DNA of 60,000 nt, from assembly GCA_903813345.2 (NCBI GenBank), contig CAIIXF020000001.1, forward strand, positions 29,069,915-29,129,914, written 5' to 3'. Positions within the stretch are counted from its first letter, which is position 1. Each line of letters begins with the position of its first letter. Below the pieces are notes generated by a model that was not told where the DNA came from, made no database searches, and saw nothing but the letters and a program-made list of their open reading frames with translations. The stretch is from Owenia fusiformis (taxonomy: Eukaryota; Annelida; Polychaeta; Sabellida; Oweniidae). Position numbers and translations under genes: made by a program. Shown one piece after another: positions 35,901 to 47,900 of this stretch.

Positions 35901-38900
35901 AGCAAGTTCAAGAGGCCTTTTTGACCTTGAGAAGGTCATTGAAGGTCAGATTTTCAGCTCTTAAGTCAGATTTTAACTTCTGATAACTTGCAGATGATTT
36001 TGAAAAAAATGGTCAATTTGAAGCAAGTTGAAAAAATACCTTTTTGACTTTTTTTGACCTTGAAAAGATCATTGAACAGTAGAAATGTTTTCACATGTGC
36101 AAAGCTCTATTTAGTGATATTTTCATTTCAAATATGGTGGTCAATCCGATGTCTGACAACCCTTACAAACAGCAGCTTGTCATTCACGTATACACGCTTA
36201 GCAAACATAGCAAAATGATCTGAATTTTGGATTTTTGTTCGAGAGCTAGTAATGATTTTTAAGTGTCTTCATCATAAGTGTTCATCAGACTTTGCGCATG
36301 CTTAGGAGAAAATCATTGACCAATCAAGTTTATAAATTAATTTTGCGCATGCGTCTTACAAGGGTGCAGAAATTCGTATTTATAAATGAAACAATTTGAG
36401 ATAACCTGATATCAGTCGGAAAAATCTGACGATCTACAGATACTCACTTCAAAAAATCAAAAGCGCACTGACGGCTTATTCTACTATGCTGGAAGTCTTT
36501 TGGGATCTTTCGAATGAGGTAAGTCTCTAGTTAGAAAGACAATCAACTTGAACAAAAGTTGAGTTTTGAAGAAAAATTCTAATATGCACTGAAGACCCAT
36601 TTTAGTAATACCATATTGAAGTTCTGAAAACTTGTAGATGATTTTGAAAAAAATTGAAGTCTGTCTCAACAGTATTTGTTAAGTAATTGGAAGTTCTAAG
36701 AATTTGTTACAGATGCCAACCGCCACCTGCCGATCACCAACCACCAATCACCAACCACCAACTGTTGCCACAAAAAAATGGTGAACATAACAATATGTCA
36801 CCATTTTTTGGCGGTGACATAATGAAACTGGACTGATATAAATATCATAAGCAGTAACACACAAATCGATGATTTTCAAGTTGAGCTACGAATGAATTTT
36901 GGTTGGCTAGCTAAGAATCATTTGGAATTTAGAAAGTAGATAATAGACAAGGAATAACATAAGTAGAAGAATGATTTTTGAAAAAGTTACATAAAATTGA
37001 ACTTACTGAAGTATTAGCATCTATACTTTCAAACATTACAATTGGCACAGTAATTTGTTGTGTTGCAGATTTCTTAAACCAGTTAATCCCTTCTTTTCCA
37101 CGTCTGAAATTAAAAAAGGAAAAATAATGAGATTTTGATTTGTTGAACTTGATGATATAATGAAAAAAATGATATTGAGATTGCTACAAATCTGATTGCC
37201 CGCGTGGCATAAATATATCTTGTATTGATTGCAGGATTCTTAATGCTCTCCAATGTCACTGTATCACACACTTTGATGTCAGACCTTTTCTGCTAAAAAG
37301 ATTTAAAGATTTCACATAAAAAGTATGGCACCTTATGAAATACTGACTTACTGGGGCGCAATATTTTATGTATTTGAATCATTGAATAATCAAATATAAA
37401 ATAATACCAAATATATTTACTTCAAACAGACACTTAATCCTATTCCAGCTAATAGGACTACAAAAACAGAAACAGCTGCAATTAGTCCCCAATGCCAGAG
37501 TCTCAGTCCTACAAAAATAAGAAATAGTAATTGACAACAAAAATCCACATGACACATCAATATCTGCATGTGCAATGCACTCTTGCAGAGAGTGTACCAA
37601 ATGTAGCAGACTAGGAGATGAGTACCATTACATTTTAGAATGTAAACTTTTTGAAGATGACAGAAAAATACTTCTAGATAACTACTTCATTAGACAACCA
37701 AATATGTTAAAATTTAAAAGTTTGTTGTCTAATATTAAATATTCTGTGCAATTAAGTAAATTGATGAAGATTATTGGTGGTAGTGAATTAAACTAAACTG
37801 TATTATCATTGTATGTATATGTACTATTTTATACTCACAAGTGTGGGTAGAAATAAGGAAAAAGAAAAGAAAAAAGAAAGATACTGATATCAATCCATGA
37901 ATAAAAAGGCATTAACGTGCAAAATAACACCACCTAGTTGGTCACAATATTGTGAGTTTAAATCTGAAGTCAGATTTGAACTTCTGAGAACTTAAATGAT
38001 TTTGAAAAATAAAAAAAGGTCAATTTGAAGCAAGTTGAAAAATACCTTTTTGACCTTTTATGAAAGATTTGAACTTTTAAGAACTTGTATATGATTTTGA
38101 AAAAAAATTGATTCGGATTTGAACTTATGAAAACTTGTAGATGATTTTGAAAAAAAATGAAAACAGTCTAATCAGTACTTGTTAAGTTATTGGAAGTTGT
38201 AATAGTTTGTTACAGACGCTGACAATATGTCACCACTTTTGGTGGTAACATAATGGTGTTACATTACTATCAATTTATGAATAGAATGATATTAATATCA
38301 ATTCCTGAATAATGATATTAATGTCAACTCATGAATAAACAAGGCATTATGATGCAAAATGTCACCAGCTGTCATCTGTTACAGACACAAACACCAACAA
38401 CCAAACACCATCCACAAAATGTATGGTTAAACACAATGTGTGAATATGATTTAAGAGAAATATTACCTATGAATCTTGAAGTGACAATCACACATTTACT
38501 TGGATAACTCTGATGACCTCCCTCAGAGTATGATGACATCTCAACACAATATTTACCCTCTGGTACTCCTGGTATTGTTACCCGGAGTTTGTTTGCTCCG
38601 GTAACATTATGTACTGTGACTGAAAAAGGAAATGTGCTAGGTATTACTTAAGCCACCTTTAGGAAGTCCACGGAACCAATCAGAACTCTCTGCTTCATCA
38701 CGTGACAAAATATTGAAAATGTCTATACGGACTGAATAAATATCGCATCATTGATTGGGCGATTGGTTTTTTGGTATCTCACAAAACTCTGCGGGCAACT
38801 GCCAGGAGGGGCAATATTGAGAGTGAACTCAGCTGGGGTTTATTTACACAGTGGCCGGTTAAATCGGGCAGATTTATCAAGGTGAGGTAGGAACAATCGA

Positions 38901-41900
38901 AACCTTGTGAATCAAGATGGCTAATACTGTATATGGAAAGTATCAAGTTAATGTGTAGAAGACAATGTCATTAGATTGCTACTCACCATTAGAAATATCA
39001 TTCTCTGGATAGTAGCGGATAATCCATCCTAAGACTGGATATTTCATCTCACTACATAGATATGATTTCCATGAGACAGTTAAGCTTTCACTGATACCAG
39101 AGTCATCAATGGCAACAACTTCTTTAGGAGCTTTAACCCTTGCTGAATACAACAAAAGCAATTTAATTGAGGGTTGAGGTTTAATTGTGGTTAAGGGTTT
39201 GCCAAGGACATTTGGTTAATATATTGTAACTGTAACTTGTAAGTATGTACATGTAACTCATTTGTCTATTTACCAGCTGTTTTTAATATCAGCTTGTTTT
39301 AAATACAGATTATAAACATGTAATTGTTTTGGTCACCATCTGTATTAACCCCTCTGATAGGTTAAAATCTTAATACTGTAATATAATATGAGCTGTACTA
39401 TTTTTAAGCATGTGACTTCTTTTATACTTACGTATGGAATAATCATACAAGCAATCTGCCCAATTTATCCCAGAATGGATCTTCCCATTAAATACTGACA
39501 CACCATATAAGTTATTAGTTGCCCCTTCTAAACTCATCATATGGCTTGTTACCCCATACTCCAAGACTTGAAGTACAATGGGTTTCTGAAATAATGTCCA
39601 TAAAATACATCCATTCAAACATGCAACAAAGCTTCCAATCAATTAGACTGTTCCATTAAAGGATTATAAATAAATACTCAATTGATACAAGAGCTTATAT
39701 GTAGAAGTTCTCTTCAAATATATTTTACAATTAAAATCAATTTAATGTCTATTTATCTTTGTTATTCCCTTATTATAAAAGTGACAACAAGTGAGTGATT
39801 GCAAAAGCTCACCATGTGAGCTAATGAACTACATATACAATGTTAGCTGTATCCAAAATAGCTACAACAAACTATCAACTGTATGCACTCTGCTCCTCAC
39901 CTTTCCATTACAAACTTTGTCACTGAACCCCTGTCTTGGACAATATACTACAGTTGCTTGTTCTGATGGCCCAATATTGAACCTCACTGTGACGTTATTT
40001 ATATCACTGAGGGCAACAAGTTGTTGAACAGGAAACACTGGAAAAGTGAATCATTTACCAAATGAGTACTGCTTGCACAGATTGATAAGTGTCTGATACG
40101 ACTAAGATGTTGTATGAATAGAGGTAATGATAAAAAGGGATACATTTTTATGAAACTACAGTATATTCAATGATCCATTTAAAAAACGATCAGATTTAAA
40201 GGGACATTCCTTCATAACCTGTTCATAACTGAATTGAATACTTAATTTTTTTTATTGTAAACATCCATATAAAGATATCAACGGAGTTGGACTAAATGCA
40301 TATTTGACATAACGACTGTTTTTGCCACATATTCATTTTGTATGATTACATTAGATGCATCATAAGAATATTCATGAAATATGACCAAAACAAAAAATAA
40401 ATGTTTCACAGCAATGAGTTCATTTTCACTTACCTTGTTCAGCTCTGGGTACTTCAATAAAGTTTTGTAAGGTAGAACTATACCCAACTTCAGTTCTACA
40501 CTCAACCACCAATCTGTATACACGGTCCTGTTTTAATGTGGTGGAGCACATGTTCCTATCTGCAGGAACAACACACAGAGTTGCAGCATTATATGAGATT
40601 GTAGGACCATCTTCTGATACATCACGGACACGACAATCTTTAAGAATGCCATTCTTATCTTCTTGTGGGATATCCTTCAATAAATACAAATCTTCTGTCT
40701 AGCTCCTGTGCCACAAGTTCCCCACCCATCCTCAACAATTACATAGTGAGTCAAATCAAATCAAAAAGAGTTCATACAATATTGACAATGTATATTTTGT
40801 ATGACAAATTTAAACTAATTAATAATTTTCAATATTCATTAATATTATGAGGGAGTTTATCCTACAGGTTACCTCCCAATACAGAACAACTGTTCGTGTG
40901 GAATCAGTTTGATTCAAGTTTCTTATTTCAAATCCACCTCCATGGACGCCTGGCCCTCTAGCAGGGACTGAAACAAACAGCTAAGTGTCAATATTCTAGC
41001 ACAAAGCATGTACATAACATAAAGCATGTACATAAATTTAAACAAACATTTATTAGTTTACATGACATCTTAATATGCAATAGTAACTCACTGTCTTGTT
41101 TAGTCCTTGCTTTGTCCTGTTTACTGTCACTCCATGCTTCAGGATCAGAGCTATTCCTAGAGGCGACCTTAACAGTCACATCAAAAGTGTAGTTTTGATA
41201 TGGATGTAGCCCTTCCACAAGAAACCAAGTCCTGTCTGTCTCACCAGCATTCTGAAAAATCAATTTGTAATCAAAAAAGGTAACTAGAAAACTCCATAGA
41301 GTAGCAAATCCCACCAAGCAAATCCCACCAAACAAAACATAGTAAATACCTTGTGAATCATTATGGACATTACATGATAGAAAAAGTAGTAGTATAAGCA
41401 AACACCCATGATGCCACATAATAAATTCTTTCTTGAGCAGATGTCTTATACAATAAAGCATAATCGTATAAAATTTCAACCAAAAGTTATTTCTTCCTTG
41501 GCATCAGTAAAATGTAAAATTGGAACCAAACCCACCTTCTAGTATTTGAGTTTAATATCAAACATTACATTTTTAAGAAAAATGGCAGCCATTTTGAAAT
41601 TCAGTGGCCATCTTGAAAATTTCTTCTTGAGCAGAGTTATTTTATTTCTAGGCATCAGCATATAAGATTTGGACCAAATTTGAATTATCAAAGATCACTT
41701 TTTTAAGAAAACTGATGGCCATTTTGAATTGCGCACCATATTGTAAATTCCTTCTTAAACAGAGACAAGAGGTGAACATTTTCTAAAAATCCTCTTTAAA
41801 TTGGCTTAAGTTTTGTTTTGCCTAGTTATTCTATAACCCTTATCAATATAATATTTCTCAATCGCAGGATGTTTCTGACATAAAGTCAGAAATGTTTGAC

Positions 41901-44900
41901 CTTGTATATGTAATTACCTAACTACTGAATAATATATAATCATTACATGAAGGCAATAAAGGTTTGTTTTTTGATTTGCTAGTTTTTTCACCTCCCACCC
42001 TCCTTAGATTTTGCCCTTCTTCAAGATGTTAAACAAATAATTGATTTAGAATGGCCTTACCTGCCATTGATGCTTGTCATCCCTCTTATATAGAACTCTG
42101 TACATGATTGATCTGATTGGTTTATCTCCATTTGGCTCCCAAGTAACATTGATTGCAACACTGCTGTCAACAATGAGCTTCACCTTATTTACAGCATAAG
42201 GAACCACTGGAATAAGATAATATATTGGCTTTTTAGATAAATATATAAAGAAAAGCACCAACCATCTCAAAGGACGATTCTCGGTTTGGAGAACAGTCTC
42301 CTGGGCTAATAATTTTTTCAGGAAAAATATAGAAATATTACCCAAATTAAACTATGAATATTCAAAAGAGGACATTTAAATCTACAAGATGTAAAATTAA
42401 CAAATTGGTCTGAAGCAGGGATAACGCTCAATTAGACCGATTCAATAAAATACAAGTCTCGATTTGGGGAAAGAAGTTCATCAGTGTACTGCGCTGATAT
42501 TTTTTTGCGAAAAATCAAGAAATATTACCCAAATTAAATTATGACTATTCAAAAGAAGACATTCAAATCTATATTATGTAAAAAAAATCAAATTTGTCCG
42601 AAGCAGGGATAATGCTCATTTAGATTGATGTTACTTCGTTCTCCAAACCGAGAATCGTCCTTTTGAATTGTTTTAGGTGGTAAAATACTTTTCATTAACA
42701 AATATTAAATTTAATTTAAACAAATTGTCCTCAGAGTTACAAAACTTCAGTGGGATAGCCATCTTGGATTTCATTGAGCATGGGACATTGGCTAATGAGT
42801 TGCCATGAAATCCTACTTCAGAGATTTATGCACCAGTCACCAATCATGTGGCATGAAGTAGTACATTTACTATGGGCTTCCGTATCTATGCTCTCTCTTG
42901 CAGTGGTTTTACAAATATCATTGGTCAAATCAATTTGTAAATAAAGGTAAAGCCTGGCAGAAATATGAGTAAAGTTACAATGATTTGAAGAACAGATGCA
43001 ACTGGATTTATGCTCCTTGTCTTCAGATGTACATGGTGTCAAATCTCCAAAGCTTGGGTGCCTGCAAAAAACACAAAAGTTAATATGACAACACAAATAA
43101 TAGATTTAATAATAAATACTCACTGTGATCCTTCATATAGATCCTTTGAACTTGTTTTATAAGTCCTAGCTCATTCTCTATTGTCAGAAACAAATACAAT
43201 ATGGGCTGGCTCTGTATAATTCTCGAGAAATAACAATGATTCTCAGTACAGCTGCATATGGGGCTCACACCACATTGATACGGACCATCGCCATATCTGT
43301 AAAACAGATATGCATGTACAAGGGCCGATCAAAAAGTTTCTTACCGTTGGCTCTAGATTTTATAATAAGAGGAGTTGGAAGCTCAAACTATAACATGAGA
43401 CAGGATAGTTAGTTTGCTTGAAACTGTACGAGTTTCATATAAATTGGTTCATTGGTAGTGACACAGAGTCAATACATATTTTCAATGATTGAACCAGAAC
43501 AACGGCAACGCCAAAGCGTAGCGAATCCCATCGAACAGCCATGGGTGGCATTTTTACAAACAAAGTATATAGCAAAAATGGCAGCCATTTTTCAAAATGG
43601 CCGCCTTCTACCAAAAGTGTCATTAGACCATGTGCGATGCTTATAGTATTCATATACCAAATATGAACAAAATTGCTCCACTACTTTTCAAGTTATAGTA
43701 AAAACGTTAAAATGGCGGCCATTTTTCAAAATGGCCACCTTCTACCAAAAATGCCATAAGACAGTGTGCCGTGCTTATAGTATTTACATACCAAATATAA
43801 ACAAAATCGCTCCACTACTTTTCGAGTTATAGTAAAATACGTTAAAATGGTGGCCATTTTGAAAAATGACCGCCTTCTACCAAAAGTGTCATTAGACAGT
43901 GTGCCATGCTGACAGTATTCACATTCCAAATATTAACAAAATCGCTTCACTACTTTTCGAGTTATAGTAAAATACGTTAAAATGGCGGCCATTTTTCAAA
44001 ATGGCCGCCTTCTTTCCAAAGTGTCATAGGACAGTGTGACATGCTTATAGTATTCACATACCAAATATGAACAAAATCGCTCCACTACTTTTCGAGTTAT
44101 AGTAAAATATGTTAAAATGGCGGCCATTTTGAAAAATGGCCGCCTTCTACCAAAAGCGTCATCAGACAGTGTGCCATGCTTATAGTATTCACATACCAAA
44201 TATGAACAAAATCGCTTCACTACTTTTCGAGTTATAGTAAAATACGTTAAAATGGCAGCCATTTTTCAAAATTTTTTTCAAAATGGCCGCCTTCTTTCAA
44301 AAGTGTCATAGGACAGTGTGTCATGCTTATAGTATTCACATACCAAATATGAACAAAATCGCTCCACTACTTTTCGAGTTATAGTAAAATATGTTAAAAT
44401 GGCGGCCATTTTTCAAATTTTTTTTCAAAATAGCCGCCTTCTACCAAAAGTGTCATCAGACAGTGTACCATGCTTATAGTATTCACATACCATATATGAA
44501 CAAAATCGCTTCACTACTTTTCAAGTTATAGTAAAATACGTTAAAATGGCGGCCATTTTTCAAATTTTTTTTCAAAATAGCCGCCTTCTACCAAAAGTGT
44601 GTCATGCTTATAGTATTCACATACCAAATATGAACAAAATCGCTCCACTACTTTTCGAGTTATAGTAAAATATGTTAAAATGGTGGCCATTTTTCAAAAT
44701 GGCGGCCATTTTTCAAAATGGCCGCCTTCTACCAAAAGTGTCTTTAGACAGTGTGCAATGTTTATAGTATTCACATACCAAATATGAACAAAATCGCTCC
44801 ACTACTTTTCGAGTTACAGCAAAAATCGCAAAATAACGAGTAAAGGCCGCCATTTTTCAAGATGGCTGCCATGTGCTACTTTAATATCTACATTTCTAGC

Positions 44901-47900
44901 TTTATTAATGTCCTATATAATTTTTTTACATCTAAAACATATTGCTATTACAGTTTTACATATTGCACCTAAATTACTGTAAATTCGGCACTAAAATGGC
45001 TGCCATTTAGAAATGAGCGGCAATTTTGAAAATCGGCTTTCGAGCAGAACTTCTACATCCATAGGCTATATGTGTACAAAATATGAACAAAATCGGGCCA
45101 ACGGTATTTGAGTTATTGCCCGGACGGACGGACGTACGTACGGACGTACGTACGGACGGACGGATGGAGGCGTTCCCTATATCCCTCCGAACTTCGTTCG
45201 ATGGGATAATTAGGTGGAGCAGCGTTTTTTATAATAAAATTATGCTAAGCTGCAGTTTTGGAAATTTCTAACACTAAGTAGTGTCATCTGTCAACAGACT
45301 GTAGTTTAATCATGTTTAATTAGTTTTTCTGCTAATATTCATTCTCATTCAAAATATTCAACCCCAGTTGCAATGCACTTCCTATATCTGTCCACTCGAT
45401 CCAAAAACACGTGTTAAAGGCCTTCATATGAGAGGTTTTAAATGACGTTGGTAAATTTCCAGAACCACAACTTAGCAGATATTTTATATATTACGCTGCT
45501 CCACCTAACTTTGTCATTGAAAATATGAATTGACTCTGTATCACTACCAATAAACTTATTTATATGAAACTTGTACAGTTTCAAGCAAACTAACTATCCT
45601 CTATAATGTTAAAGTTTGAGCTTCCAACTAAAATATTTCCATTTTTTGGACGCAAACTTTTTTTAGGTCAATACTACAATGTGTTTACAACGATACCTAA
45701 CAAAAACAAATAATTATGATCTCTCATCTTTATTTGAATCGTAAATAAGGCTCAACATGTTGAATATTTACAAATAATCATGATTCTCTCGAATTTTTTC
45801 GACTTTGTTTATTTTTAGATTTGAAACCATGACACGCCACAGTTTTTCCTATTCAGAAACAAATATTAGGTTATTCATGAAATAAAATGTTTTCATTGTC
45901 GAATGAACGAACATGCATTTATTCAGTCCGTACTTCGTTTACTTCCATTTTAAATTCGCGGCAAGAAATCAAAAACTGAAAGGTGTTTTGGTAAAAAATG
46001 CTTTTAAAATAAAGTTATACCTCAAAACAGGCTAGAAATAGGGGACACACTTTTTTTTAAAAAATTGCGTCCTTGGGACTCACAAATTTTCTAACCTAAT
46101 GCAAGCGCTGTATATATACATTTACATTTCATACTGGGTGTCAAATAAATGTTATGTTGTTACTTGTAACAGTAAAACACAAAATGTATCATGATTAATA
46201 ACAAACAAATCCCTTTTTGTTTAAAACATGAAATGAAAAGGTTACATTAAATCTACAATTTGCGGTTAGTAGTATAAATTGTGATTAATTAGTTATAAGT
46301 TGCACCTATAAGACCTGTCAAAATACCATTTAACCAATAACTAATCGCAATAGTTTTCAAATGTTGTTTTTTGATTTGTGGATGAAATATGAACAAAATT
46401 GCTGACTGCTACTTTTCAAGTTATAGTAAAAAAGCTAAATAATACTTGTTAAAATGGTGACCATTTTTCAAAATGGCTGCCTTCTTCTCAAAGTGTCATT
46501 AAACCTGTGCCTGCATATAGTATTAACATATCAAATATGAGCAAAATCGCTCTACTACCTTTCGAGTTATAGTAAAAAATGTAAACTAACACAGATAAAA
46601 ATGGCAGCCTTTTTTCAAAATGGTCGCCTTCTACCAAAAGTGTCATTAGACAGTGTGTCATGCTTATAGTTAGTATCCACATACCAAATATGAACAAAAT
46701 CACTCCACTACTTTTCAAGTTACAGCAAAAAATGTAAAATAACATATAAAGACTGCCATTTTTTAAGATGGCTGCCATGTGCTTCTTAAATGCTTTATTA
46801 ATGTCCTGTAAAAATTTTATACATTTAAAACATATTGTTACTACAGTGTTTTTTATATATTGTACCTAAATTACTGTAAAATCAGCACTAAAATGGCAGC
46901 CATTTTTGAATGAGCGGCCATTTTGAAAATGGCTTTCGAGCAGAATTTAAACTCCCATAGGGCATACTGTACGCCCGGTATTATTCGCGTGCGATTAACT
47001 TTCGCGCTTTTCGCGAGGGTGTTAAAATCGCGAAAAATTATCGTCGCAAAATTGCCAATTAAATCTCCGGTAATTTGTTTTTACCCGGGGCTCTGATGCA
47101 TTTCGTTTTGTCTACTAGTTTGGATCGAGTTATAGTACTTCAATAGTACTGTGCAACTCCATGACTTTACTATGCGCATGCGCGGCAATGAAAGAGCACG
47201 TGCGCACGATTGTTCACGTGATCGTAGCTTGCAATTTGATTGGACATCATATACTGGGGAATCCCCGAATACGTTAAAATACAGTATTCGCGAAATTTAA
47301 TAGCCGCGAAACCGTGTTTTCGCAAAATTCGCGAAATTAAAGCTCGCGAATAATACCGGGCGTACAGTATGTGTACAAAATATGAACAAAATCAGGCGAA
47401 CGGTATTTGAGTTATTGCCTGGACGGACAGACGGAGGCGTTACCTATATCCTTTTGAACTTCGTTTGATGGGATCCACAGATACTAGTTTTCTGCATGAA
47501 AAAAATCAAAATTCTGCAAAAAATTCTGCAAGAAAAAAAGCAAATTCTGCAAGTCAGCTACTTTCTAGGTAAGAACTGTGCGTCATTAGCGAACTCGCTT
47601 TAGCGAATTTAAACGTGATAGAATGTTGAATTTCACGGTGAAATCGTACTTGTACTCAATAATGATTGATTGTTGGACATAAACAGACACTCTTCAAATA
47701 CCCCGCAAAGGTAGGAGATCGTAAAATATGTAATTTCTGGAAATTCTGGTAATTCTGCGGGATTTTCATGAAAATCAGGGATTCTGCAAAAAAATTGAAG
47801 TTTTGTCAAATTCCGTCCACGCTGCGGAGTGACAAGAAATACTGAAAATGGACAAAAATCTATTTATTGGAACATGTGAACAAATCATTTTTGGTACCCC

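Larger units (their letters stand above)
43322..45669. mobile_element. Long inverted-repeat element enclosing a satellite
   Basis: About 110-bp arms: gtttgcttgaaactgtacga and tggtagtgacacagagtcaa (43410-43480) are inverted at 45525-45620. Outer limits are approximate; the ends carry aaaaagttt on both sides. The satellite at 43645-44835 and a GACG tract lie inside. Located in the large intron before exon 4A. Confidence 0.5.

Noticed and set aside
42061-42345. Start of the D3 open frame at 42345 as a separate gene
   Set aside because: The upstream part is intronic foldback sequence; the real exon begins at the acceptor at 42206.
42871-43296. Exons 4A and 4B used in series, with an extra frame (ARTYKTSSKDLYEGS) leading into 4B
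   Set aside because: That frame is open for only about 15 codons, begins after a stop and has no good acceptor, while both copies separately splice in phase with exons 3 and 5.
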